Shown in pieces: positions 48,640-60,399 of a stretch of DNA of 64,000 nucleotides. The position numbers were made by a program, and so were the translations under genes. The notes beneath the pieces are model-generated. The model saw only the letters and a list, made by a program, of their open reading frames with translations. It made no database searches and was not told the DNA's origin. The stretch is from Alisma plantago-aquatica (lineage: Eukaryota > Streptophyta > Magnoliopsida > Alismatales > Alismataceae): NCBI GenBank assembly GCA_963693085.1, contig OY856410.1, forward strand, positions 563,989,906-564,053,905, in the 5' to 3' direction. The first letter of the stretch is position 1. Every line of letters begins with the position of its first letter.

Positions 48640-49025
48640 CAAAAGGCACGATATATAATGGTGCCCTTTTAAGTTTCCGACCACTGGATGCTCATGATCA
48701 TTGACACTGAGGCCCGTGATGCCAAGGTGTACAACTTTTGTGCCAGTGAACTCAAGACCAGAACCATCAATTTTGCTGGATTGGAAGCCGGAGAGGCAAG
48801 ATGCATCCCTTTCTGGCTTCTCAAATTAATATGGGCTGCCAGCCCTTCTCTCCGACATGGTTGGAACCAACCTTAGTTCCAAATCATCTCTCCAATAGTC
48901 CAAACTCTTGAAGGATCTGGGGATTGCACTTTCTACACAATACTTTTCATTCAAGCACTTAATCAACAAATCCCCTTCACTGAGCTGGCCACAGAGGATT
49001 TTCATTTTTTATGAGGACATTATGC
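48640..49025 (+). other. Ulp1-like (C48) protease module 1 in the third gene
   Basis: The order HW, then VYNF (normally YDS), then a Gln-containing VQT, then GDC followed by TFYTIQALNQ follows the Ulp1/SENP fold: catalytic His, Asp, Gln and Cys. The usual Asp appears as Asn, and stops occur near 48670, 48873 and 49012. Such enzymes cleave SUMO-like modifiers. Whether this one did is unknown. Confidence 0.5.
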
Positions 49026-49429
49026 CATGGAGCTCATATGCGACAGAAGGTTCTTCAAGGACCCAACAATGGCACCATACGACGTACCTCTCTACCTTTT
49101 CTCGACCATCCAACGTCCACAAAAGCAACCGTTCAGGCAAACCTTAAAGGAATTGGAGAAACAACAACCTGCAATGATCCCCGAAAAAAGACAATGGGAC
49201 CCGTACACTTTTGATATGGCAGAAGACAAAGGGGGCATCGACTTGATAATAGGGGCCACCATCAACAGACCATCCACACAAATGGTACCCCTATCTGCCA
49301 TAGAACCATCGTGTCCTAACGTTGACCTTGCAGTCTGCAAGAGTCTTTCTGAAAATGAACTTCGACTCATCATGTCGAGGTTATATGCCGAGAAATATGA
49401 GCTCGTTTTTCTCGACGGGGATATTCTTG

Positions 49430-50069
49430 TTATGGCAGATGCTCTCTACAAAACTGTACAAGTAAAAGGATCTTTATCCATGAGCTTGATGACTGCATAC
49501 CAATATCTTCCTGCACGGAACTACCCTACAGTTTACATAGCATCAACATACATGAAGGACGATCTTCTAGGATTGAAGAACTTTGGAACCACAGAGGCGC
49601 TTATCTCTTACCTCCAACATACGACTCCAAAGTTCAGCATGCTTCCTTTCCTTCACTCAGAACACTGAATGCTACTGGCAACAAACCTACCTGAAGGAAC
49701 GATAATCATCTACAATAGTTTCGACATCTAGTTTGATCCAAGTCAGAAACAAAATTTTGTGACAGCAAAGACACCCACGAAGAAGGTGGGAAGGAGTGTG
49801 TTGACTGACTACACGATCTCTTGAGAAAACACACAAGGGTGTACGATAAAGAACACTTTCATCACCCAGCCTTCAGCCACAGATGCCCCCAGCAGATCTG
49901 GGAATCCAACGACTACGGTTTCCACGTCCTCTATTGGATGTATACCATCACTATTCTTGGAAGACCAGTAGAGGACATGAAGTACGTGGATTACCATGCT
50001 CTATGTGGAAAATTCACAACAAATCTCCTCCGATCACATGGAGCAAACAAAGGACTAACAGAGCCTTAA
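49430..50069 (+). other. Ulp1-like (C48) protease module 2 in the third gene
   Basis: HSEH at 49654-49665 is followed by TGA where HW is usual, then MLLATNLPEGTIIIYNSFDI. After a frameshift comes CPQQIWESNDYGFHVLYWM, the oxyanion Gln and the Cys position (now Tyr, TAC) of a C48 protease. Both defects fit single G-to-A changes. Its form (IIIYNSF...PQQ...DxG) is closer to canonical Ulp1 than module 1. Confidence 0.55.
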
Positions 50070-50106
50070 TGCCCTTGTCCATGTACTTCTCAACCTATCA
50101 CTTTGA

Positions 50107-50143
50107 TACTCTGAGGACAGAGTGAGTGATAAGTTAGGGGGGG
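50107..50143 (+). other. Internal stem-loop/polypurine module of element B
   Basis: ACTCTG/CAGAGT with loop AGGA (50108-50123) precedes AAGTTAGGGGGGG (50131-50143). It matches the internal module of element A and the terminal module at 51261-51300. It follows the third gene by about 40 bp. Confidence 0.7.
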
Positions 50144-50761
50144 TACACTGCACAAGGGTGACGTATCATTTTCAAACCCTCTTCTCTCTACTTTTTCTTT
50201 CACTTCCATTTTTCTGTGCAAATTTTTACTTTCTTTTCACATTTAGATTTTTTTTCAGTCACTTCTTTGATAGTATAACTCTTGTACATAAGAATAACAT
50301 TCCTTTTGGAAAAGGTAACCCCTAGCTAAGTTTGAGACAAAGTAGTCCTCAAAAGCAATTATAGAAAGAGAATTTAGGCATGTAATGGCAAATTAATAAA
50401 TTACATTCACACTTGATTTTCATGCCTTTGCTTCAATTCTGCATCAGACTCTCCAGAGGTTAACATCGTGGCCAAAACAAGCCAAACACTCTCAAGGATG
50501 GGAGGGAAACTAGGTGAAATCCAAATCAAGAAACCTCGCAAGTGGACCACCAAGTATGAAACCAAAATAAGTGCATGTCGGGAAACTCTAAGAATAGTTT
50601 TCTTCTTTTCAAAAAAGAGGCTTGGCAGCCCAAATAAAATCCCTAAGCATCCAATTCCTAAGCATGTGAGTATACGAATAAAAGCCAAAGTGTTGAATAA
50701 AAACATGAGAGTTGTGTCATGCATAAAGACCTATATGAAGAACCAATAAAGGTCTCGCCCG

Positions 50762-50911
50762 GCTGGTACATTCAGCTGCCCTCATAAAGGTAGATGTGTC
50801 GCGCCCGATAGTGAGATCCTAAGGTCTTTGAATATATGAAAAAGCTGATAAAGGACTCTCCTGACCGGTACATTTAGCTGCCCTCACAAAGGCAGATGTG
50901 TCGCGCCCGGT
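50762..50911 (+). ncRNA. Tandemly duplicated ~48-nt stem-loop in the 3' untranslated region (element B)
   Basis: Copy 1 (50762-50809) is decayed in its outer stem. Copy 2 (50864-50911) keeps ACCGG/CCGGT and CTGCC/GGCAG around the same loop. Both copies correspond to those of element A at 15605 and 15707, and the spacing between copies is the same. Confidence 0.65.
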
Positions 50912-51260
50912 AGTGAGATCCTAAAAGTTTAGATAAACCCTCCCCCACAAAAAGGGGGAGTTACACATCAGCCTTTATCCAACCCTCATACCTATCTTAG
51001 TTTCCAGTAGGATTTCAAAGAAGTATAAAATTGATTAGAATCAAAGACATGCACAAAATACGATCAAGGAAAAGGTGGTCCCAATGCGAGCTACGCGATA
51101 TGGAAGAAACCTGAAATCCACGCAACTCTCAACACCTGAAAGAGCTAGTGCAAGAAGAAGCCCTGATAAGACTTTAGGAGATCTCCGGTTTAGAATTGAA
51201 GCAAGAGTATGGAAATCTTCACTAAATAAAATCGCCTCGCCACTATGTGCCTCAGTTCTA

Positions 51261-51300
51261 TCTAGCTTGAGGACAAGCTAGACTATAAGTTGGGGGGGGG
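51261..51300 (+). other. Stem-loop and 3' polypurine tract of element B
   Basis: TCTAGCTTG/CAAGCTAGA form a perfect 9-bp stem around AGGA (51261-51282), followed by AAGTTGGGGGGGGG next to the 3' LTR. Confidence 0.85.
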
Positions 51301-53286
51301 TGATAACCTCCCATTTTGTGATGTTATCTTACTGGTTTTTCTCAGTTTTCCATACTCTTTCTTAGATAAAATAGTTAGAATCTTTAACTTTCTTCTTTAT
51401 TGTGAATATACCATTAGAATAAATTTTCTTCTTTTCTTCTTATAGAAAAACACAAAATAATTACAAAAGCTCCAAACGGTCCCAAGACCGAATGGAAACC
51501 AAATGGTCTCAAGACCGAATGGAGACCAAACGGTCCCAAGACCGAATGAAGACCAAACGGTCCCAAGACCGAATGAAGTCAAACGGTCCCGAGACCGAAT
51601 GAAGTCAAACGGTCCCAAGACCAAATAAACGTCAAACGGTCCCAAGACCAAATGAAGTCAAACGGTCCCAAGACTGAATGAAGTCAAACGGTCCCAATAC
51701 CGAATAAAGGCCAAATGGTCCCAAGACCGTGTGAAGCCAAACGGTCCTGAGACCGTATGAAGCCAAACAGTCCCAAGACCGAATGGAGATCAATCAGTTC
51801 CAAGACTGTATGAAGCCACACGGTCCTAAGACTGTGTAAAGGAAAATGGTTACCAAACTGTGAGGACTCAAATAGTCTCCAAACCAGGAGAGTCCAAATG
51901 GTCTCCAGCAATACAAAGGCAATCGGTCTCTAAACCGCGAGGACTCAAACAGTTTCCAAACCGGGAGAGTCCAAAGGGTTTCCAAACTGAGAGAGAGTCC
52001 AAACGGTCTACACGGCCATTTGGAACCAAATCACCCAAACCATTTAAGATTTGTTCAAAGCCTATAAATAAGACCCAAATGGTCCTCACAAATCATCAAG
52101 TCTTAGACGCCCAAAGGCTGCCTCTACTGTTCCAGAGCCATTCCATCCTTCATCCATCGCCTTGAGGCTGCTGGTCTGAGATCCAACTTCCATCTCCAAG
52201 CTACTTTCTCTCTCATTGACAAAGAAGGTGGGAAGAGGAGGATCCATCACCAAGGAAACCACAAAGTGTGAATATCGTTGCTCTTTCCTCTAAGGGGTCA
52301 ACCTTCCTCCCTCCTTCGTGGAGGTGATGTTCTTTCTCTCTCTTCTTGCCTCCTTCTTTGTTCTTGCCATGAGCGAGTAGTCCCAAACACTAGGGTGCGG
52401 GGAGTAGCCCCACTACCCATGTTTTCATTCATGCAATGTAATTCATGAGTTTTCCATAGAGATATACTTTCTTTTCAGTTCAACATCAATCGTTTAATGA
52501 ATGCTAGTTGCTTGATCACCAACTTGTGTTACTTATTATCTACTAGTATGAATTGTCTACGTTTGTACTTTTAGATTTGGAATATCGATTGAATGTTGGT
52601 TCTTGATGTATGTAGTCACCATATATATGTTTCGGTATCTAGAAGTGTTTTCCAGGCGTGGAGTAAACTCACTTCCATCATTATACTTTCATACTTTGAA
52701 ATGGAGTCAATTGACGTATGAAAGTACAACCTTGACAAGTCGAGGAACACACTTTGCGAAGGAGTAATGCAAAGTAAGTGACCATTCGTTCGGGGATGGC
52801 TGGAATTGCAATACTCCACACTTCTCGTAGTTAGTTCTCCTAAAGGAAGCTAAGTCTGCAAAGATACTAACTATTTAGTCTCTTATTGCATGCCATGTTA
52901 TTATAATGTGTATTTTGATCCATGTGTAGTGGTGGTGAAACCCGATCACATCCTAGTGGTTTTTAAACATTGATTACAACCTTAAATTTACTTTCTTTCT
53001 TTTAGTTCACGTGCAATTAGTTTAATCAACCAAATCAACCTTTCGATCTAAATATCAACTTTCAAGTAGTCAAGTAGAATTCTAACGTTTTCCATCTTGT
53101 TAAATCTCTAACAAGACCGTTATCCTGTGGATTTGACCCTTAACTATACTATGATAAGACTTCCATGCATCATAGCATACGTGGGTGGAGTTCTTATTCT
53201 AGCATATGCAAGGCTAAACATAAAGACTTACTTTCTTTGGGATTTTTAGTGGTGCACATAACTCCACGTAAGTGGAGGCTCCATCA
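51301..53286 (+). mobile_element. Element B 3' LTR
   Basis: It matches the 5' LTR with about 5% divergence in the first 165 bp. It includes an AAACGGTC array (51474-52025), TATAAATA at 52063-52070 and the GC hairpin at 52397-52413. It ends GGCTCCATCA, then the duplication GTCAT. Confidence 0.95.
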
Positions 53287-53542
53287 GTCATGTACCACAT
53301 AAAATATAATGAAGATCAATAAAATGACATTTAAGGGTTTCAATTATTCTTACAAGATGGTGATGTGTCCCATAGTTCAAAGATGCAAGTTTGTGTCACA
53401 CATTGTAAAATTGACTGTGAATGTGACCAAATAGGTTCGTCACAATTCTCAACTACACAACTCATACCCAATCTAGTAATAAGACCACCTAATGAGAGAC
53501 AATGAGTACAATACAAGAGAGAGAAAAAGCTACGTTATCACA
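53287..53542 (-). mobile_element. Element E LTR-like remnant, right part
   Basis: This completes the unit begun at 20321 and ends GTTATCACA at 53542. On the minus strand a purine tract AAGAAGGGAAAGA (53543-53555) sits just before it, as for a 3' LTR. Its terminal ~95 bp are the inverted counterpart of 20321-20420. Confidence 0.5.
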
Positions 53543-53555
53543 TCTTTCCCTTCTT

Positions 53556-56500
53556 AAAAGAAATTTTGCGCTTAAAATTCATCATAGATCATAGTTGAAG
53601 GTCAAAGTTCATATATCATGGGATCATTTGTTGCCAAAATCCTAATTCCAAATGATTACAAAGTCAATGGAAATAGGACCTAGGCATTCATCCCTAGCAT
53701 GGAATTACCAAAGCACAAATCATAATATTAGCATACATGAGCATATAACAAGATAAAAGCACCAATCATAATCTCAACACTAAAAAAGATATATTAAGTA
53801 ATTTTGTCTTATTACAAGCTTTTATTTATATATTCAAGAGCCAAATTTACACAAGTCTTCTCATGTACGCTAGGGATATTACAACAAGTACACCTGATAT
53901 AGCTCACCAAGCCCATCAAATCCATCCATCTTTGAGCCTATAAAATACATGAAACAAGATGGCTCAACACACGAGGTGTTGAGTACAGGGCCAAAAGTTA
54001 CATATACATAAGGTATGAATAATTTGAAAATAGTTTCAAAGGTAGATGAATAGGAATAAAAAAGTTAAATATTTAGCAAAGTGAGAGTTTGTGTTTTATA
54101 TCATTTTACTCCAATTATACCAACAACATCATATATCATAAGGCCTTTGACTACTTCCCATTGGAAGAGTCCATAAGGGTGCTCAAGATTCGCTAACACT
54201 TTTATCGACATGGTCCTCCCTATCTTGACAACTCAAGTAGGATGCCCAGACTTGTGTCCTTACCCCGTGAATATAGGAAGGTACACAAGGTTTGTATAAT
54301 GGAGTTTCTATATTATGTTTGCAAGTTATAAAACAACGACGAGACAAACATTGGCTTCAATACTAGAGTTATACATGGCAATATTTGAGCAAGTAAATAA
54401 GCATACATATATATCACATTTCAAGCAAGAAAGCCATAGTCATATAATTATTAAAGCACATACCTAATTTTAGAGATTTCATAACCTTCCCTTGACCATC
54501 TAGATCTCAAGTAACACCTGGTTTAGCACAAGATTGTATACATGCATTAGATTCTCATAATTAACCCTAATTAGATCCATTTTATGATTTTGGCCAAGTT
54601 AGGTTCCTAGTTACTTATTAATTCACTTGATGATCTTTTATTAAAATAGAGGTCATCATCCAGATGTGGTTCTAGTTTCATGTCATTTTTTATGTTTCAT
54701 TCATTTTCTACGTTCCTTTTAAGGTTTAGGAAGTTGTGCACATTTTAGGGTCCAGTGACTCATAATAAAATAGAATAATGTTAAGGATCATCAAGACAAG
54801 GGATCTAGACATAGAACTTGATTTTGATCAGCTAAATTAGGCCATAAAAACACAGTTCAATGTAGGTAGATGTCCCCTATGATCAGGGCATCATATTCCC
54901 AACCTTGGGTATCAACATTTCCACATATTTGCAAGCATTAACATAGCTCATATTCCATTAGGGTTCAACATGTGATATAGGTAGGACATCCACAAACAAC
55001 TTATCATAAAGGATAGAGTAGTCCCTGATATGCAAAGTTTGGGTTATAGTAATAAGATTCGCATAAAGATGGGGGCATAAGGAAGACAAACAAGCAACAT
55101 AAGCCACATAAGGCAACCACTAGGGTATTTACGGTTATACACACAATACTAGGTCAAGAGAGATAGACCTCAGGAGTAAGAGGCTTATCATGGAGACCAC
55201 ATATCATGTACTTCAGCTTAGGGTCTTGGGACATCTTTGTAACCTATATAGCAAACATCATATATTCAATTGCATCTTTCTCTAGGGTTAAGTTTTTTCA
55301 TAGGAAATCTAGAGTTCAAAATTTCAATGGGAGAATAGACTAGGTAGCTCAACTCTTATACTTAGGAGTAGTCTATCTAGGGACTCATCGACATGTATTT
55401 ATCGAGCGTATATTTCAACATTTCAAAAATTTTGGAGTTTAGATACTCTAACCTTCTCCTGTGTTAGGTCGACTCATATCAAGAGGTCACCCTTATCATT
55501 TTCCCATGCTAGAGGTCCTTCTTTATGTAGAGATTGAGGCCCATGTTGGTCTCAAACCATATTTCAAACATCATATCTCATCACACACAAGACTAGACAC
55601 AAACCAACATATCAAACCACTAGCTATGTTTAGCACAACAACCAAGTGATATGCATCAAACATGGTGCTAGATTATTGCATGGTCAAACTCATATAATTT
55701 TGTCCAACAAACTTGAAACCTCAAACATCAAACATAGGTCATCATGAAGAAACTCATATCATCAAAATCAACAACAACACTAACATCAACATCAATATCA
55801 TCATCATCATCACCATCATCATGTGAATCATCATTATCATCACTTAGGTCATCTAGGATACTTACTAGCCTAACCATTATCATGGATCTAGAAAACTCTA
55901 GAGGATACAACTATCATCTAAACACTCTCATATATACTGATATTACATGTCTCTCTCTTAGGTTACAAGGAGACTCATTGCCTTTCTGTGTGTGGTAACA
56001 TTTTGCATATGTACAAATACTAATTCTTAAAATAGTTTTTCTCCAATGCTAAAACACGCAATGGAAACCACCATACTCCATTCTAATAAAACCAAAACAA
56101 AAAAAGTTACCACACTCATTAGGCAGTCGGGTACCATGACACCTAGGGAACTAGTAAGAACATTTTGCAGACGTGTGTAGTTACCCTAAGTGCATGATGT
56201 GAATCATATATCTAGGGTTGTAATTAGGTCTCCATCTTCTCACCCGCCTGAACCTAAAACCCATACTAAAGGATAGAAGGAGGAGAAAAAAAAAGATTCT
56301 AGGGATACACAAGTCTACACCTAGCTCTATAACATCTAGGTTCTAACCTTAAGACTAAGTCAACTTAGTCCATAAAGGACATCTTATTAAGTTTCTAGAG
56401 TTGAGATGTAAGGTTGAGTTTAGTTTGTATTGAATGCAAGTAATGTTTGGTGTAGTTATGTTCATACTCTGATACCTTCTGTTACGGAACCGTTTGTTAC

Positions 56501-56570
56501 CTAGGTCCTATCGCCATTGACGTTGTATTCATTTGTAGTAAGGATTTGGGTAACAAATGATTCAGTGAAA
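53556..56570 (-). other. Decayed retroelement sequence without recognisable genes (element E interior?)
   Basis: About 3 kb with no supported protein. On the minus strand the first bases (TTTTAAGCGCAAAATTTC region) resemble a gypsy pol/3' end. Sequence around 53820-54000 resembles the LTRs of elements C and D in layout. CTCTGATACC at 56467-56476 looks like a minus-strand tRNA-Met primer site followed by TGTTACGGAACC at 56480, possibly an LTR edge. A trinucleotide-rich ATC/TCA tract lies at 55775-55835. The junction with copia pol near 56571 shows GTACT (left) and ATACT (right), a possible imperfect target duplication. The structure is not resolved. Confidence 0.4.
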
Positions 56571-57300
56571 ATACTCCACTATTAGGTCAATTCAAGCTAA
56601 GAAAGAAGTCATGCCCACATACTAGTGATGAGAACGAGAAGATGGCCAAGATTCCCTATTCTTCTGATGTGGGGAGTTTGATGTACAAAATGGTGTGTAC
56701 ACATCTTGATATTGCTCATGCAGTTGGTGTTGTAAGTTAGTTTCTGTCAAACCCCGGTAAAGATCACTAGGAGACGGTTAAACGAATCTTCAAATAATTA
56801 TGAGGCACTAGTAGCACGTGTTTAATGTTTGGTGGTTCTGAACTAGTTTTGAAAGGTTTCATTGATGATGACATGGTAGGTGACATTGATCACAAGAAGT
56901 CTACCTCTGGGTACATTTTCACTTTTATAAGGGGAGCCATATATTGGCAGTCTAGGTTGCAAAAGTGGGTTGCACATAATATGACACTGGATCAGCAGAA
57001 GCAGGAGAAGAAATACTCTAAAATGTTAGGTTTATGGGATATCTAGGCATGAATTAGGTTGACCCGACTATTTTCTATAATAGTCAAAGTACTATTGACT
57101 TGAGCAAGAGCAGATAGCATCATGCACAGACAAAGCAAATTGATGTGAGATAGTATTAGCTTTGTGATGTGATTGGCAAGAGGTTGGTGAGACTAAAGAA
57201 TATCCATACTTAGAAGAATTCTTATGACATGATGACCAAGGTGGCGACACAAAACAAGTTGGAGCATTGCAAAGAGCTCAGTGGCATACATTCCTGATGA
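56571..57300 (+). pseudogene. Ty1/copia pol fragment, RNase H part
   Basis: It resumes copia pol with PLLGQFKL, then YSSDVGSLMYKMVCTHLDIA, FGGSELVLKGFIDDDMVGDI and HKKSTSGYIFTF with GAIYWQSRLQK: the RNase H region of copia elements. Stops interrupt it (for example within VVS*FLSNPG near 56740). It continues the fragment at 19446-20320; no residues appear missing except at the junction. Confidence 0.88.
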
Positions 57301-57344
57301 TGATTCTATGATTACAATTTCCTCTTTGGGCTGAAAATGAAGAT

Positions 57345-58001
57345 TGTTGGACCTAACTATTGTCCAACCCAAGAGGCCCATTAGGGGAAAGGATTTATTC
57401 CTCACAAGGGATTGTAAATCCCAAAAACCACCAAACTTTCAAGGTGTGCCAAGCCACAACCAAAAGAAAATTGGCAGCTGCCAATTGCTAAGGCATCAAG
57501 AAAAGGAAGGTGTTGTTGTTCATTGCTATTCGATGCAAAGATGGGTGGAAAGGCAAAGAAGAAGAAGGAAGACAAAGAAAGGAAATAAGAAATGAAGTGT
57601 GGTAGGATTGCAAAGGCATTTGAGTTTCTTCTTTAGGCCATCTACTACTATGTACTTTTTAGAAGTTTACATCTTCATGGGAAGTTCTAGAGCGATAAAA
57701 TTGTAGGGATCTCTCCCTACATTGTGGTATCTTCTTTTTTCTCCTTTCTTGGATCAAAATCCAAGAGGTAAACATTATATCTTTACTTCTTATAGAGTAT
57801 TTTTCCATAGTTGGCCCCATGATTTCCCCTCACACATCGTGAGGGTTTTCCACATTAATATCTGGTGTTTTTCTCTTCTATCTGCTTGTAGTTATCATTT
57901 TGAGTTTAGACACTTGTCGATAACACTTCCACATCTTGGTTGCATAACATATGTGCACATATTCTCCATCAAACAGACTTATTACTAGTCCTCTACCAAC
58001 A
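57345..58001 (+). mobile_element. Ty1/copia 3' LTR
   Basis: It begins TGTTGG at 57345 after the purine-rich GGGCTGAAAATGAAGA and ends CCAACA at 58001, giving matched inverted ends and a length of about 657 bp. The 5' LTR is outside the window, so the right boundary rests on the end motif alone. Confidence 0.6.
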
Positions 58002-59359
58002 TTCTATTGTGATTACATTTCCATCTCTTGGAATGTTTTTCAGCATAAACTTCTCAATATCCCAAATAAAGACAATTGTTAAATTGTAATGCATTCTCTT
58101 CAGAAAAAAGTTAGATTAATATATTACTTTTACTACTCAAAAGAATAGTATTTATAAAAGAGATCAGAAGTACACATACCCAATGGTTTTTTAAACAAAT
58201 ATAATGATAAATAAAATAAGACATTTTCTATGTAACATTAAACAAATTTAAAATTACCTGAAGTTGTATAGATCCCATGACTAATGTGGTTGGTCTTTTT
58301 GGAGGCTCAGGCTCTGGAGATCTTGAGTCTATAGCCACTAAAGTAGATCATGGCTCAAGGGTCATCAATCAAGCGATAATATGGAAATTTTGTGATGCAC
58401 ATATATTTGAGTCCTTGGCAATTTAGGTAAAACCCCTCATTGTGGTGTTGGAACACTATTTCCCATAGTATACAACCACCACTGTTCAATAGGTTCCTAG
58501 TAGATTTCCACGTCTCTTGACATGGTCGTGTCAGATTAACATTGGTGTATTGCATAAATACCATCATGAACACCTTAGGCTCACAATAGAACTTGAATAA
58601 ACAACAATATAAAAGTAACCATACCCAAATGTGGGGTGTGCCTCCAAGAACTACGAGCTAGATATGATGTGTGGGAATAAGACGATCTAATGGAGATGTG
58701 AAGTACTCCAGCACCAAAGTGTGGTGTGCAAGTCTTCGTCCCCAGATGCAACAACATTGCCCTATCACCTCTAATTAACACAATGATGCTATAGTTAAGA
58801 AAATGGGAGGAGGCCAAAATTGGATGCAGCTGAACGAGGGTTGTCTCCACTAGTATATTGTAATGCATTAGGTTTCCTTATAAATGCAAACTGTAGCACC
58901 GTTTCAGCATCATCCATGGTCGATTAGATGTTAAACATCACATGGGAAAAAAGTAAGGGGTGTCCATTGGAAAGAATATGCACTATTTCTACTTGGGATC
59001 ATGCACTTATAAACTTGGATGCCACAGATGAAAAGAGCAATATCTAGCAACTCAAGTACATCTGAGGAACATCTCCTAAAAGTAGAATTTCCAACCTTCC
59101 TAATGATGCAAGATCCTAAAGAACAACATCATGTACTTGTTGGTAGAGATCTGCTTCATGCAACCAAGATAAGACCCATACTCCAAACCCTAGTAAACAA
59201 CAATTTCCAATTGCCCCCCACTGACCAATCATAACATTGCAATATCCTACAACCACTGAGTAGCCTTAACCCCCCATATACATTGTAATCTGAATGATCC
59301 CATATAAGATAAGATGATGGGTCGTGGGTAATGCATTGTTTTGTCAACATATTTATCAT
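58002..59359. other. Region between copia and MULE, nothing recognised
   Basis: About 1.36 kb of AT-rich sequence. Two minus-strand frames (58355-58573 and 58581-58868) and one plus-strand frame (59019-59234) are short, and I recognise no family, motif or supporting context. It may be the host DNA into which the copia and MULE elements inserted, or older repeat debris. Confidence 0.5.
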
Positions 59360-59491
59360 GGGCCAAAAACCAAAATCACATGTTTAACCATTTTAATTAC
59401 CAAAATGGCATGCTCCTAAACTTAATTCCCAAAATGGAATGTTTGCAGAGCAATACTTCCTAGTTGGAGATGTATTGCTCTTTTCGAGGGA

Positions 59492-59881
59492 AATACGTCT
59501 GCTCGAATGATGCATTGTCCTTTGTTAGAGTAATATATTTCTATCTTTGAAGCATTGCCCTATTGTGGGGCCAATACGTCCAGACACGGGATGTATTTCT
59601 CTATGAGAGAGTAAGGCATCTTGGTTTGTGACACATTGACCTAACCACAAAGCAATGTGTCTAGGCTCAGAATGTATTTCCTCTAGTTGGGACCAAAACG
59701 TTAGAAAATGAGATGTATTGTCTAAATACACCCGCACTGACGCCATTTGATTGGAAATTTGTCTTAAGAGGGGACGTATTGCTGCTACACAACTCCCGAC
59801 TGTTGCCCAATTGTTGGGGGCACGATGGGTGCCATGTGGGGAAATACGTCCCCAGTGGGGACATATTCTTATCCTATATAA
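59492..59881 (+). promoter_or_regulatory. Promoter-like region of the MULE with repeated AATACGTC and a TATA box
   Basis: AATACGTC occurs at 59492-59499, 59573-59580 and 59843-59850, with its reverse complement at 59773-59780. CATTGC/GTATTGC motifs alternate with them. TATATAA (59875-59881) follows, and the transposase begins about 520 bp later. Spacing suggests a compact promoter; activity is inferred. Confidence 0.5.
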
Positions 59882-60399
59882 GGTATACGAAACCAAACCC
59901 TCAGGCCCACACAAATCACTATCTTATTCACTTTCTTGCATTCTCAATTGCTCTTGAGTGATCTAGCATCTAGAAAACTGTGAGTATAGCTTTTACTGAT
60001 TTTGGAGTGACTACTCTTCTATTCTTTTGCTGGGAATCTGCTTCTATTCTTTCTCTAGAGAATATCTTCTCATCTTCTTCTTTCTATGGGTGATGATTTT
60101 CTTATCTTCTTTTTTTGGATAATTCACAAGGGAGATCTCACCACTTGAGGTATTATCTACTACGTTCAGTCATTCATTATTTTAAAGTTAAATACCATTC
60201 AAAGAAATGAAATAATTTTATTCTTGGAATGTTAATTTCAAATTATGGAAAATTGAAATTACTATTCTAAAATCTGAACAATCATTTACTAAGTAAAAGT
60301 TATCAACATAGATATAAATTTGTATAAATAAGTTTTCTTCAATTAAATTTCTTTTTTTACAATTATAGGAACATGACATCTAGTTCACGTTAACAAATT

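Larger units (their letters stand above)
45121..50069 (+). pseudogene. Element B third gene: ORF-1-like domain, coiled coil and two Ulp1-like protease modules (broken)
   Basis: A gene-length region of about 1650 codons sits where Athila elements carry an extra ORF. In order: MSSPAKEISE start; an acidic/basic stretch with KSKGKRKAQ (nuclear-localisation-like, 45250-45480); a folded region (45600-46480) with VKPTTEFFTYLNKEV, LFGNKVVITENMLNEIF and GGHITSILKYL, resembling Athila ORF-1/plant-transposon domains; a Ser/Thr/Pro linker (46690-47090); a coiled-coil-like region (47120-47720); an acidic tract (47740-47870); then two Ulp1-like modules. Module 1 has DHWMLMIID (48679) and SPIVQTLEGSGDC (Cys near 48925). 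Module 2 has histidine at 49663 then a stop where Trp is expected, and CPQQ...NDYG near 49914 where DCG is expected. Many stops and frameshifts make it inactive. Family assignment is by motif only. Confidence 0.65.
20714..53286 (+). mobile_element. Element B: Athila-like element with a third gene, carrying nested element C
   Basis: Its LTRs (1987 and 1986 bp) lie 28.6 kb apart because element C is inserted at 29351-44306. Without C the element is about 17.6 kb. Order: LTR, decayed tRNA-Asp primer site, broken gag-pol, array, C-rich segment (split by C), array, third gene, duplicated 3' structures, polypurine tract, LTR. The LTRs differ at about nine of the first 165 positions, so it is much older than element A. 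Many stops are C-to-T or G-to-A changes, as expected for methylated, silenced DNA. Confidence 0.9.

Noticed and set aside
55775..55835. Acidic/poly-Asp protein on the minus strand (55728-55910)
   Set aside because: It is a trinucleotide microsatellite; the frame is low complexity with no context.
56480..56556. Very short LTR TGTTACGG...GGTAACA (TRIM-like)
   Set aside because: Only about 75 bp with no partner copy found in the window, so it was left as part of the unresolved E region.
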